Assembly: GCA_949592205.1 (NCBI GenBank)
Contig: CATIUR010000003.1
Coordinates: 154,012,759-154,076,758 of the forward strand
DNA length: 64,000 nt
Direction: 5' to 3'
Source of the DNA: Helichrysum umbraculigerum
Lineage: Eukaryota; Streptophyta; Magnoliopsida; Asterales; Asteraceae
The position numbers and the translations under genes were made by a program. Each line of letters starts with the position of its first letter. Position 1 is the stretch's first letter. A model generated the notes under the pieces. That model was not told the origin of the DNA. It made no database searches and saw only the letters and a program-made list of their open reading frames with translations. Positions 34,816 through 46,736 of the stretch are shown here, one piece after another.

Positions 34816-35505
34816 CTAGTCTTGGCGTAGGTTAATTTGTTCCATCATTGTAACGAGACGATCCACGGTGTTTGCAAGTCTGCTGGCTTGTCGGGCGTTG
34901 TCTTCTGCCAAGACCAGTCGTTGCACCAATCCACGAGCATATTCTTCAGCTTCCCGCGAGCGTTGCTCGCATTCATCCAGTCTGTGTCGCAAAAGGGCGG
35001 CTTCCACAGCTATCTCTATCACCTTGTTGTAAAGGACGTCCATGTTGTTGACGGTGTTTTCATGGTCTTCAGCAACTCCATTGATACGTTCCATTCTGGT
35101 GAGTCTTCAGTGTTCTCGAGTTTCCTGCAGTTCCAGATTCATGTCGTGCAATCGTCTCTCGTGTCGATGCACTCGAGCGGTTAATACCGGTAAGGTCAGG
35201 TGTGTGGGTTCCTAAGTGTAAGGGGAAAGATCCATAGCGGTATATTCTCGGCCATCAGTGAGAATCTCTATGTTTTCCTCGATTCTCCAGTTGGCAACAG
35301 CCAATGGTAACCAGCTCCATCGGCGGGCGATTTCCCGCCGGCAATTGGTAATGAATGTAGGTCTGGTGATGGTAGGATTGGGGTATGGTCTAGCTCGGAG
35401 TGAGCTACGAGTGTGTCTAATCACGAGTGGTTCAGTGTGGCTGCGACGTGGGCGAGAGGGAGATGAGGAGTTGCGCGTGGTTTGTCTAGACGATGAGTCA
35501 GCCAT
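34816..35505 (-). pseudogene. extra ORF ahead of gag in the outer gypsy element
   Basis: A single minus-strand frame of about 229 codons between the primer binding site and gag, interrupted only by TAG at 35212-35214 and TGA at 35107-35109. It begins MADSSSRQTTRNSSS, is rich in Arg, Ser and Pro for 60 residues, has a RRWSWLPLAVANWRIEENIE patch, and ends in a heptad-like region with many Leu, Glu and Arg (RRLHDMNLELQETRE, LLRHRLDECEQ, LANTVDRLVTMMEQINL), probably coiled coil. The stop is 257 bp before the gag start. No zinc knuckle or enzyme motif. I do not recognise the family. Open reading on both sides of each stop argues for past coding use. Confidence 0.65.
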
Positions 35506-35810
35506 TTCTGTGGCAAGAACAGTCAACAAGTGAGGCCTATATAAGTATCACATAATATAGCCTAGGGTATCTAGCACGAATAAGTAATGGTCCCGGTTCT
35601 CTCGAGGTCAGAGTCAACTAGTGTACGTCTGTTCAACAAAACCATTTCAGACCTTACATCATCTTTCCTTAATTGTACATAGTTGATCAGGCTACGTTAA
35701 ATTAAAGTCGTAGGCTGTAATTCCTGAACCAGTCATGTCTAATAAGGAAATACTGCCTAACGGTCGTAGTCTAGGCCCACTAAATGCAACTTAGTTCACT
35801 ATAACCTTAG

Positions 35811-35822
35811 GCTCTGATACCA
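35811..35822 (-). other. primer binding site of the outer gypsy element
   Basis: TGGTATCAGAGC on the minus strand, three bases downstream of the 5' LTR end at 35826. Complementary to initiator tRNA-Met. Confidence 0.93.
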
Positions 35823-35825
35823 ATC

Positions 35826-36919
35826 TGTAACACCCCAGAATTTACTGTTTAGCGGAAGCAAGCTTTGGGGTGCTACTAATCAATAATAAAAACATACAAG
35901 GCATATAATGAACGACTCTATATGCGTCGTTTTACTGATACATTGATAATATAAAGTTTTACAATGTATAACGTTTACAAAAGCCCAATAATTACAATGT
36001 TTAGAGATTATGTGGCATAACTAGGTTACAAAATGTAGTAATGCAAAATAATCTCCTGCTGTGCATGCTGACTCGAGCTATGGGCATCCTGAATGAACAG
36101 GTCTACTGTTGTTGCGTACCTGAGAACACATGCTAAAAGGGTCAGCTAACGCTGGTGAGCTCACAGGTTTGCATATAAATATGTAAGTAAGTTGTGAACC
36201 ACAAGAATTGGTAATAAGCGTTTGAAATGAATCAAATAAGGTATATGTCTGCCATGAGGTCATAGTCTGCGCTTAACGTGGGTGTCAGGATCACAATAAA
36301 GTGCGTGATCGTGGGTGCCTCCGGGCGAGTGTCTAATCCACACTCGTATGAACAAATGATAATGCGTCCGTTTGACCAGTCAATGCTTGCTGACCCGGAC
36401 AGGGATTGTCAATCCCATATGGTACCATACACTAACATTCGCGCTAGATAAAGTATTACCAGAACTATGAACGTAGAGGACTTAAAAGTGATTAGAAAAC
36501 AGCTCATGCAGGATATAGTGAGTTTTGTACTCGTGTTCACATGTAAAACAAGGTAAAGCATGTATTCCTACCCCTGGGTTTAAAAACAGTAAAAAGAGGG
36601 GCTATGAGACTCACCTGAGTCTGAAGAATTGCGATGAAGCATATGTGGTGAAGTAAAATGGGGTGTCCGAAGACTGTAACTTGCCGGGCGTTTATAACGC
36701 GCAAGGTTAAATAAAAAAAGTAGGTATCTTAAAAGATAACCTAGGCTAGTTGTTCATGCAACTAGTAATGTCCAAATGATTTGATTTGATAAGTTTGAGT
36801 GTTTGAAAATGTGTACGGCCCATTGGTGATTGTTTGTAACAATAATCTCAATCATTATCATTATGGTTTTGAAGTGTTATACTTAAGAGTATATCCCAAG
36901 GTGTTTTAGAAGTCGTATC
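35826..36919 (-). repeat. 5' LTR of the outer gypsy element, 3'-terminal piece
   Basis: Matches 27637-28730 of the other LTR with about 33 differences in 1,094 bp by eye (about 3 percent). It is cut at 36919 by the solo LTR and resumes at 39251. Confidence 0.93.
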
Positions 36920-39250
36920 TGTAACACCCCGTTTCTAGGCCTGGAAATAAATTGTATTTTAATAAGTGTGGTTGGTTTATTTAAGAATAAACAAGTAAAA
37001 GAGCCTCAGTTTTAATTGTGACAAGTAAAATATTGTTTGTTTTAAAATGTTAAAGTTGATGGTAAAATAAAAGTGCTTTGACTTACGGGTATTTTCGGGT
37101 TCCAGACAATAGGTTAGGAACGGGTATAATTTATACTGTGTTTTAATTGGGGCGGTGGGATTAAAATGTGTGGACCGACTCATTTTTTAACCTACCTTTA
37201 TTTGTTCTTGAACTTTCCTCTCAACTCTTGAAAGAAAAACCAAGAAATCAAAAGAATCAATCAAATTAGTTGTGTTCTTGGATTTTTACCACTTGAAAGA
37301 GTTTCATCATCATCTCTATCATCTTCCTCATTGAATTGTAAGTAATCTTGTGTTCTTGGTGTTTTTGACCTTATTTGATAAAATTGGGTTTTGAATGATT
37401 AGTAGAGTTTATATGAAATTGGTTGTAACATGATTATAGGATGATAATATGTTATAGTTAACTGATTACATGATGATTATATGCTAGAATTGTTAGTGTT
37501 CTTCATGTTAGTTCATAAGCTAGGTTTTTGGTGATTTTGGAGAATTAGATGATGATGCATGTTTGATTTTGAGGATAGATGATAATTGTTTGTTGATATA
37601 TTATGTTAGTAGTTGAAGTTGTGGTTATATTTCAGCTGATATTCGTATTATGAACTGAGTTTTATGAAATTTGGGGGTTTTGGTTCGTGTTGTGTTCTTG
37701 CTGAAAGTGCAGGTCGTTTTTGAACTTGCAAACGCGATCCCGGCCATGTCTCCGGATCGCGTTCCTTAGTTATAAAATGGCGCAGTCGAGTTTTGGTCAT
37801 ACGAACGCGATCCAGCCCCTTGTTCCGGATCGCGTTGCCATGTGTATTTCGGTGACAGAACTTTTTCTGAAGGTGAACGCGATCCAGCCACCTTGATCCG
37901 GATCGCGTTCGCATGAATAATTTTGACAAGTTGTGTAAATTTTGAAAATGCGTAAGTCTTTTCAGGGTCACGGTTATGTAACAATTTCATTAACTCGGTT
38001 TGGGATGAGATTCACATGTTCACTCGGAAACGGCCCAATGATCAAAACTATATTCTAATAGCCTAGGTGGTTTTTGGCCATTCGGGGTCATTTAAGGGTC
38101 GAAAATGACATTTTACAGTTTTTAAACATTAGTTCAGGAGTTTTAATTTCAATTCTGATTGAACTTTTGTTTACTTAGACTTTAGAGATTACTTGATTTG
38201 ATAAATATGTTATGATGATGATTATGAGACGAGTTATTGACTTGTTATCTTTGTGTTCTCAGATAAGCGGGCGGCCACTCAGTAAGATTAGACCACTGAG
38301 TTGGTGATCAGACGATAATATTCGGTGAGTGGAATTGTAGTCCTCGGTTTCACCCAGTTGTAACGGGTTCGGTTACAACGGGTAACCAGGATTGTTTATA
38401 TCAGTAGGTTGTTGTTATTGGTCGTACCGGTACCAGTCTTGTCTGTTTGTTTATATTACTGAATATATGTGTTGTTGTGTGATTGTTGTTGAATTGTTGT
38501 TTAGTTGATAACAGTTGTGAACTGTTGCTTGTTGTTGTGTGCTTTTGCATTGTGAATGCAATATGGTTGTTTTCAGAGGTCAACTGTTGTTGGTTGGGTT
38601 TGGGTACTACTGTGTAGTTGTCGAGGTTTCTTTGAGACACATAGTTGAGAACAAGCCTAGTCAGTGAAGGTAGTACTCAAGCTATCGGTTGATTACTGGG
38701 AATGGCGTTGCGCCCAGTAGTCGTGGTTTCTGGGTTGGGTGGATACCAGGAACCGCCGGTCCTCTTGACGTTATGTGCTTATGTGTTTAATTGTTGTTGT
38801 TGCTTAGTTGTAAGACTTGTTATGAGTGGGTTGAACCGTCGGTTACGGTTCCATTCACTTAGCATTGGCTAATCCCTCGTTGTTTAATGTTTTGCAGACT
38901 GTGGTTAGTTGATGTAGATGTTCGGGTTGTAGATGTTGACTGGAAGTTTGACTAAAGCTTGGCGTAACTCTGATCTTTTGTTGATGTGTTTTGGGGAGAA
39001 CATTTTGTATAAGACCCGTTTTGTGTTAATATAGGTTGTAGTTGATATGGTTGTAAATCTAAACTAATGTTGTCATATTTTGGTCGTCGTTAAACTTGGC
39101 AACATTATAACTTTAGAAAAAGGCCTTTGACGTGTTCAATTGGCGATTTTGATGTAATTAACGGATAGTATATTTTGGGGACGCGCTTCCACTTGTTTTA
39201 TAATATTAAAAAGATATGTTTTGGTTTGCGCGTAAGGACCGGGCCTTACA
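36920..39250 (+). mobile_element. solo LTR (2,331 bp) inserted in the gypsy 5' LTR
   Basis: Begins TGTAACACCCCGTTTC and ends GGGCCTTACA. The 5-bp duplication GTATC flanks it (36915-36919 and 39251-39255). The uninterrupted sequence is seen in the other LTR at about 28720-28740, so the boundaries are exact. It carries three GAACGCGATCC ... GGATCGCGTT pairs between 37725 and 37915. No internal region remains, consistent with LTR-LTR recombination. The minus ORFs here are not supported as genes. Orientation is inferred from related LTRs. Confidence 0.93.
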
Positions 39251-39775
39251 GTATCGTATGAGTATTTGAGGTTGCACAAGTTCGACACTTAGTATGAAAA
39301 TAGTTTGTTAACTTTCTGTTTTTAGCATCACTTATAGCGACACTTAGGATTTAGGCGACACTCAGGAAGTGTCGCATGAAATAACAAATTCTGATTTAGT
39401 GGCGTCACTTGTGGAAGTGACGCATAGAGGGCAGCACTTAAGGATGTGTCGGGTGTAAGTGTCAGTATAAGGGTCATGAGTCACTAAGGGCTAGTGTCGT
39501 ATGAAATCAGATTTCGATTATAGGCGTCACTTAGGCAAGTGACGCTAGAAGTGTCGGTTTGGAGTGACGGATATTGAATTTGCGACACTTAGGCAAGTGT
39601 CGGGAAAAAGAGGTTTTTAGCGGCACTTAGGCAAGTGACGCAAAATTAGGGCTTTTAGCGACACTCAGTGCGTCACTTAAGTGACGCATTAAGTGACGCT
39701 ACGCTGCACGGGTCCGTGCGACACTTACATCTGTTGGCCGGAATTTGAGACGAAAACGAGTTTTCCGGCCACCGT
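39251..39775 (-). repeat. 5' LTR of the outer gypsy element, middle piece
   Basis: Starts with the duplicated GTATC (39251-39255), then continues the LTR after the solo LTR. From 39256 it matches about 28730-29249 of the other copy with only three differences. It ends abruptly at 39775 within the GGCCACCGT word, where plus-strand gag sequence begins. Confidence 0.92.
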
Positions 39776-42700
39776 CATCTTCTGGGAACAACAACAAGAG
39801 GAAATGGTCTGGAAATCAGAATCAGCAAACCTTCAAAAAGACTGAGACTGTCAAGAATGAGATATCGAGGACTGCAGAAAGGAAAGGGTACACTGGAAGT
39901 AATCCCTACTGTTCCAAGTGCAACAGACACCATGATGGTCCTTGTGGTACCCCCTGCAACAACTGCAAGAGGTATGGACATCTTACCAAGGACTGCCGAG
40001 CACCTGCAACCAACCCCACTGTCAACACTAACAACAACCAACCTTGAGCCTGCTTTGAGTGTGGAAACACTGGACACTTCAGGAAGGCGTGTCCGAAGCT
40101 GAAGAACAAGGGCAACAACAACAATGCAAGAGGCAGAGCTTTTGTGCTGAACGCTGGAGATGCCCGTGAAGACCCTAATGTGGTCACGGGTATGTTTCTT
40201 CTCAACATTTTAACTGCTTCAGTTCTGTTTGATACTGGTGCTGATAAGAGTTTTATATCTGAGGAGTTTAGCCCACTATTAGATATTACCCCAGTTGCCT
40301 TAGAAGCTAAGTACACTGTAGAGTTAGCTAATGGCAAATTGATTGAGGCCGATAGTGTGATACCGAATTGCACTCTAAACCTTGCAAACGAACTCTTTTC
40401 CATAAACCTTATACCTGTCGAGATTGGAAGCTTTGACATCATTGTAGGCATGGATTGGCTATCCAAGCACCGAGCTGAAATCGTCTGTTATGACAAAATT
40501 GTTCCTATTCCTCTCGTCACTGGTGGTACTTTGATCATACAAGGGGAGACCGGTGGGACGAGATTGAATATCATATCCTGCATGAAAACCCGCAAATACC
40601 TGAGAAAGGGTTGTTAGGCAATCCTCTCTCATGTTATTGAGAAAAAGTCGGAAGAGAAGCGACTTGAGGATGTGCCCATCGTCAGGGACTTTCCAGAAGT
40701 CTTTCCTGAAGAATTGCCTGGTCTTCCACCACCGAGGCAAGTTGAGTTCTCAATCGACCTTGTGCCCGGAGCAGCACCCGTGGCACGAGCACCATATCGC
40801 TTAGCCCCTTCGGAACTTCAGGAGTTGTCTATTCAGTTACAGAAACTCCTGGATAAGGGTTTTATAAAACCGAGTTCTTCACCTTGGGGAGCTCCGGTCC
40901 TGTTTGTGAAAAAGAAGGACGGTTCACTCAGGATGTGCATCGACTACAGAGAGTTGAACAAATTAACCATCAAGAACCGTTACCCACTTTCCCGTATTGA
41001 TGACCTATTCGACCAACTTCAGGGGTCGAGCTTTTATTCAAAAATTGATCTACGGTCAGGTTATCATCAACTGCGAGTTCGCGACGAAGATATTCTAAAA
41101 ACAGCTTTCCGAACTCGCTATGGTCATTACGAGTTTCGGGTAATGGCATTTGGTTTGACAAACGCACCAGCAGTATTCATGGATCTTATGAACCGTGTGT
41201 GTAAACCATATCTGGACAAGTTTGTCATTGTCTTCATCGACGACATTCTTATCTACTCGCGCAATGAGCAAGAGCATGCGCAGCATCTCAAAACCATTCT
41301 AGAACTTCTTAGACATGAAGAGTTATATGCAAAATTCTCCAAGTGTGAGTTCTGGATGCAAACTGTCTAATTCCTTGGTCATGTGATTGACAGTCAGGGA
41401 ATTCATGTTGATCCCTCAAAGATTGAGGCTATCAAGGGCTGGCAAGCACCGACGCCGCCGACCGAAGTACGCCAATTTTTAGGATTGGCTGGTTATTATC
41501 GGCGCTTCATTGAAAATTTCTCGAAAATAGCTCAACCTCTCACGACACTGACTCGGAAGGAAAAGAAGTTTAATTGGACCGATAAGCAAGAGTCAGCATT
41601 TCAGCTATTGAAGCAAAAGCTTTGCAGTGCACCTATCCTATCACTACCCGAAGGTAACGAAGACTTCGTGGTATACTGCGATGCTTCCCACCAAGGTCTT
41701 GGTTTCGTTTTGATGCAACGAGACAAGGTCATAGCTTACGCTTCTCGACAACTCAAGGTTCATGAAAAGAATTACACGACTCACGACCTCGAGCTGGGGG
41801 CCGTGGTGTTCGCACTTAAAATCTGGAGACATTATCTGTATGGCACAAAATGTACCATCTTCACTGATCATAAAAGCCTCCAGCACATATTCGATCAGAA
41901 GGATCTCAACATGAGGCAACGTCGCTGGATCGAGTTGCTTACCGATTATGATTGTGAGATCAAGTATCACCCGGGGAAGGCTAATGTAGTTGCCGATGCC
42001 CTAAGTCGAAAAGAGCGCACCAAACCACTTCGAGTTCGAGCCCTCAGTATGACCATTCATAACAATTTAATCATTCAAATCCTTACTGCTCAACTCGAAG
42101 CCCTGAAATCTGAAAACCTCAAAGATGAGGCCATGCGAAACATGGAGAAGAAATTTGAAATCAAACCCAACGGGGTCAAGTACTTCGCTAACCGAATTTG
42201 GTTACCTAAATTTGGAAAGCTCCGAGATTTGGTGATGGACGAAGCTCACAAATCCCGCTATTCCATACATCCTGGATCGGACAAGATGTATCATGGTATT
42301 AAGGAACTATACTGGTGGCCTAACATGAAAGCTGACATAGCCACTTATGTCGGCAAGTGCCTCACATGTTCTAAAGTAAAAGCCGAATATCAGAAACCTT
42401 CTGGCTTGCTCCAGCAACCGGTAATCCCTCAATGGAAATGGGAGAAGATTTCCATGGATTTCATCACAAAACTCCCTAAGACAGCTAGCGGTTGCGATAC
42501 CATTTGGGTGATCGTTGATCGACTCACAAAATCGGCTCACTTTCTCGCCATCAAGGAAACTGACAAAATGGAACGCCTCACACGAATCTATCTGAAGGAG
42601 ATCGTATCTAGACACGGCGTACCTCTCTCGATTATCTCAGATAGGGATAGTCGCTTCACATCCCACTTTTGACAATCATTGCAAAAGTCATTGGGTACTC

Positions 42701-43521
42701 GTTTGGATATGAATACAGCATATCATCCACAAACCGATGGTCAAAGTGAACGAACCATCCAAACACTGGAAGATATGCTACGAGCTTGCGTAGTAGATTT
42801 CGGTGTCAATTGGGAAAATCATTTACCATTGTGCGAATTCTCGTACAATAATAGTTACCACACCAGCATCAAGGCTGCACCATTCGAGGCACTGTACGGT
42901 CGTAAGTGTCGCTCGCCTATTTGTTGGACTGAAGTTGGAGATAGCCAACTCACTGGTCCAGAAATCATTCATGAAACCACCGAGAAGATCGTTGGTATCC
43001 AGCAACGGTTGAAAGCCGCACGTGATCGTCAGAAGAGTTATGCTGACGTGAGACGCAAACATCTCGAGTTCCAGGTTGGGGATCGAGTACTCTTAAAAGT
43101 ATCACCTTGGAAAGGTGTCATCCGTTTTGGGAAACGCGGGAAACTGAACCCCAGATACATTGGACCATTTGAGATCCTTGAAAGGATTGGTCCAGTAGCA
43201 TATTGATTACAGCTGCCACCCGAGCTCAGCAGCGTGCATCCCACATTTCACATTTCTAATCTCAAGAAATGCCTGTCTGATGAGACACTCATTATACCTC
43301 TCGATGAGATTCGAATCGACGACAAACTCCATTTCATCGAGGAACCAGTGGAAATCATGGACCGTGAGGTCAAACAGTTGAAACAAAGTCGTATTCCCAT
43401 CATTAAAGTCCGGTGGAATTCGCGGCGTGGTCCGGAGTTCACTTGGGAATGGGAAGACCAAATGCGACTCAAGTATCCACAGTTATTCACAGACCCCACT
43501 CATACTACGACTCTGAGCTAA
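39776..43521 (+). pseudogene. gag C-terminus and pol of the plus-strand gypsy element
   Basis: One continuous frame with five stops: 40045 (TGA), 40615 (TAG), 41368 (TAA), 42670 (TGA), 43204 (TGA). There is no frameshift. Order: two CCHC knuckles (CNNCKRYGHLTKDC and CFECGNTGHFRKAC), protease LFDTGADKSFI, reverse transcriptase with MCIDYRELNKLT and FIDDILIYSR, RNase H with VVYCDASHQGLG, integrase with HPGSDKMYH, CLTCSK, SMDFITKLP, SDRDSRFTSHF and QTDGQSERT, then the chromodomain-like tail ending in the RWNSRRGPEFTWE region. Three stops have CGA or TGG at the same codon in the outer element. Confidence 0.92.
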
Positions 43522-43555
43522 ATTTCGGGACGAAATTCTCTTAACAAGGGGAGAA

Positions 43556-46500
43556 TGTGACACCCGATAAATTAAGGCTAGTTATTAGTACCTAATCACT
43601 TGTTAATACATGTAATTAGTTCTATGTTAGGCTAATTGTATGTAACATTATATATATATTTGAGATATATATACACGTACGCGATTAAGTTTAATCGTGC
43701 ATTATTATATCGGCCGAACTCCGATACACTTTCAAACGGACGTTGGTGAAACTTTTTAATAAATAACATAAATCTATTTGGCGATTAAATAGTAGTTATT
43801 TACAATATATTATTATTATTATTAATATACGAAACAATGTACGTTTTATTTAAAACGTAACCGACACGAATTAAACGCGTGAGATACGCCCGACAAATCA
43901 AATAATCTTAAGTTATATTTTTATAACTTCAAACAAAGTATTTTGATTAAATACTTTCATTATAAATAGCGTATTTTAAATCAATGACAAAAACGTGCAT
44001 ATTTAATGCCACGCGATAAAACGACCGATACACAAACACATAATCAAAACCCGACATGTTACCAAACATTTTTATAAATGTTTTCCAAGTATAATGATTA
44101 ATACTTCAAGTTAAAAAATATAGGGAATCAATGGTTAGTTAAAAAGCGTACGTATAACGTATAACGTATAAATAAACATTTAAACGATCGGGTAAACAAA
44201 CACGGATATAATACCAAGTGAGGAGACAAGATTTAAATACCAATCTTCCCTCCCCAATATTTTAATTAAAGACTACAAACAAGATCCACCAAAAGTGGAT
44301 CTTGTTCTTGACATTAAACTTCAAACAAACTCCACCAATTACTCATTCTTGCATCCTCACTCTCTCACTATTTTCTCTCCCTTAACCACGACTTTATGCT
44401 GGTTTTTCCAGCCTCCACAACCACCAAGATCATCACCATAATCCACCATACAACCGCCATAGAGCCACCATCGGCCGCCACTCGGAAAATCAAGAAAACG
44501 CAAGGAAAAGAGCTCTCGGCTTAGTTTCTTCGTCTCTTCATCATTTTCTTTGTAAGGAACTTCATCACTCATTATTTTTACTTTCTTAACATATATATAC
44601 ATGTTAGTATGCTCACTCAACCATAAAATGTCCAAATAATTAACCGAAACACGATTTAAAACTCGAAAACTGGAGCTTAATCTTCCTGTCCAGATTCTGT
44701 TCTAACTTCAACGATTTTTATAAAATTGATTTTAACATGAAAATAGATGTTTCTTAAGCCTAAAATATATTACAAGAAGTAAGGTTTCTAAAAAAATTTG
44801 TTTCATAACGTTTCGACTTCGTTTGCTATTTTAAAATAATTTTTTCTGGCGACATAGCATCACTGTTCCGGCTGACAGAAAATTCTGTCTGCTTCTCGGG
44901 ACTATATCTCGAGTTGTATACCTCAAAAACGTATGAGACCACATTGGGAAATCTTGGTAATTTTGTTATATACAAAAAGTTCTTCTTTAGCCTTTTCCAG
45001 AAATACATCCATTTTCGTGGATAACCCGACCTTTGAGCTGTCATCAGATTTTGTCGATAAACGAGTTCGGTTCTTACGCAAAATTATTAAAAATACTAAA
45101 TGAACCTCTGTAATCATGATAAAGTGCAAAAATGAACTAGACATATATATTATCAGCTGTGATTTTTGGTGTGGCTTGGTTCGGACTAAAAAGGGTAGAA
45201 AACGAGAGGCTCGTCGAGTCAAAAATCTGGAAAACATGAAACTAAGGGCTGTTTTGGTAGTTTGGTAAAAGTGACACTTCGAGACATCCACGAAACATAA
45301 CGACAAGTTTTATAAACCTATTTTGACATATTAGGATTTGTGTAAAAGTTTCGGTTCAAACGGTGGTCGTTTGACCACTTTCTCGAACCCGAACCCTTGA
45401 CTTTCGGACTAAAACTTACATTCGGACACATATACACTTTCGGACCTAGACACCTTCGGACTACAAACATTCGGACATAAATATATATATCTTCGGATAT
45501 ATATAAAAGTACTCACTTTTGAAAATGCATAGGTATATACTTTTACAAGTAAACAAAATGATGAGACGCATAATAATAATACTTGGAATTATTATTACAA
45601 AAAAACTCACCAACGGGCCGTACGTATTTACAAAATATAAACAATCTAAAACTAATCATTTGGACATTACTAGTTGAACGAGTAACTAGCATAGATGGTC
45701 TGTTAAGACATCTAATCATTACTATAACCTTGCGCGTTTAGGACGCCCGGCAGGGTCGGTCATTGTAACGACATCAAATCTGTGTGAATCATCATAATTG
45801 TTGGCTAACAATTCATCAGACTCAGGTGAGTCTCATAGCCCCTATTTTAAATGCTTTTACCTAGGGGTGAGATACATGCTCTGTTTTGTTTTACATGTAA
45901 ACGCAAGTATCAAATTATCACGTATGCTGCATGAGTTGTTTTCATCTAATCAATCAAAGTCCTCTGAAGCATAGTTCTGTTAATATGATTTAGCGTGAAT
46001 GTTAGTGTATGGTACCATATGGGATTGACAATCCCCGTCCGAGTTAGCAAGCACTAACCTGTCAAACGGACGCATTATCATTTGTTCAGTATTGAGTGTT
46101 GATTAGGCACTCATGGAGAGGCACCTCGCTCAGGTCCTTTGAATGTGGATCCTGACCCCCCCTCAGTTAAGCTCAGACTATGTGCTCATGGCAGTGATAC
46201 TCATCATTTATCTATTTACTTGTTTGTAAATCATTGTGTTAAATCTTGCGGTTCATAAATCATATCTTATCATATTAAACCTGTGAGCTCACCAGCTTTA
46301 TAGCTGACCTTTTTAGCATGTTATCTCAGGTACTCAGCAGTAGGTTGGACTGCCCATCAGGATATTTTAACTCGAGTCGCATGCAATCATTAAACATCAA
46401 GAGATTTCCTTTCATATCTATATTTTGTATAATTGAAAATGTACTAGAATCTCTCAGGGTAATCATGTGAACTCAATATAATGTAAACAGTTTGTAAACT

Positions 46501-46630
46501 CTTATGTTATATCATGTATTTTGTAAACGACGCATATAGAGTCGTTCATTATATATCTTATGTGCTTGATTATTGATTAGTCGCGCCCCGACCCGATTCG
46601 CTTCCGCAACCCGAATTAGGGGGTGCGACA
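43556..46630 (+). repeat. 3' LTR of the plus-strand gypsy element, 3,075 bp
   Basis: TGTGACACCCGAT to GGGTGCGACA, preceded by the purine tract AACAAGGGGAGAA. The start shares the ATACATGTAATTAGTTC and CACCAACG-type blocks (as AACGGACGTTGGTGAA) with the other chromovirus LTRs. The latter part shares AGGTGAGTCTCATAGCCCC and TGGTACCATATGGGATTGAC with the outer LTR (opposite strand). It lacks the strong hairpin array. Short minus ORFs at 44357-45306 have no recognised product. Confidence 0.85.
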
Positions 46631-46731
46631 ATATATTAATTGATATACAAATTAGCCTAACACCGAACTAATTACATGTATTACAAAATGATTAGGACCT
46701 AATGACGAGTCCTAATTTGGCGGGTGTTACA
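46631..46731 (-). repeat. 5' LTR of the outer gypsy element, outermost 101 bp
   Basis: Matches 30009-30108 of the other LTR with two differences and ends at GGGTGTTACA, followed by the GTATA target duplication. It proves that the nest from 27637 to here is one original insertion. Confidence 0.93.
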
Positions 46732-46736
46732 GTATA

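Larger units (their letters stand above)
39776..46630 (+). mobile_element. 5'-truncated Ty3/gypsy chromovirus-like element, plus strand
   Basis: Starts inside gag without 5' LTR or primer binding site, contains pol, and ends with a full 3' LTR at 46630. It lies within the 5' LTR of the outer element. The missing 5' half and the missing 759 bp of host LTR at the same junction suggest one deletion spanning both. Its proteins closely resemble those of the outer element, so the two are related families. The ORF that crosses 39775 starts in host LTR and is a chance fusion. Confidence 0.9.
27637..46731 (-). mobile_element. outer Ty3/gypsy chromovirus-like element with two nested insertions
   Basis: The target duplication GTATA lies at 27632-27636 and 46732-46736, so the whole block is one insertion that later grew. 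Reading on the minus strand: 5' LTR in pieces (46731-46631, 39775-39251, 36919-35826), primer binding site, an extra ORF, gag, pol, and 3' LTR (30108-27637). A solo LTR (36920-39250) and a 5'-truncated plus-strand relative (39776-46630) sit in the 5' LTR. About 759 bp of that LTR, corresponding to 29250-30008 in the other copy, are gone. Pol ends in a chromodomain-like tail, which points to the chromovirus branch (Tekay/Del-like). All genes carry stops. Confidence 0.93.

Noticed and set aside
39745..40047. ORF crossing from LTR into gag
   Set aside because: The first ten codons are host LTR read through the deletion junction at 39775; only the later part is element gag.
44357..45306. Minus-strand ORFs of 72-127 residues
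   Set aside because: They lie in the 3' LTR on the antisense strand and resemble no known protein.
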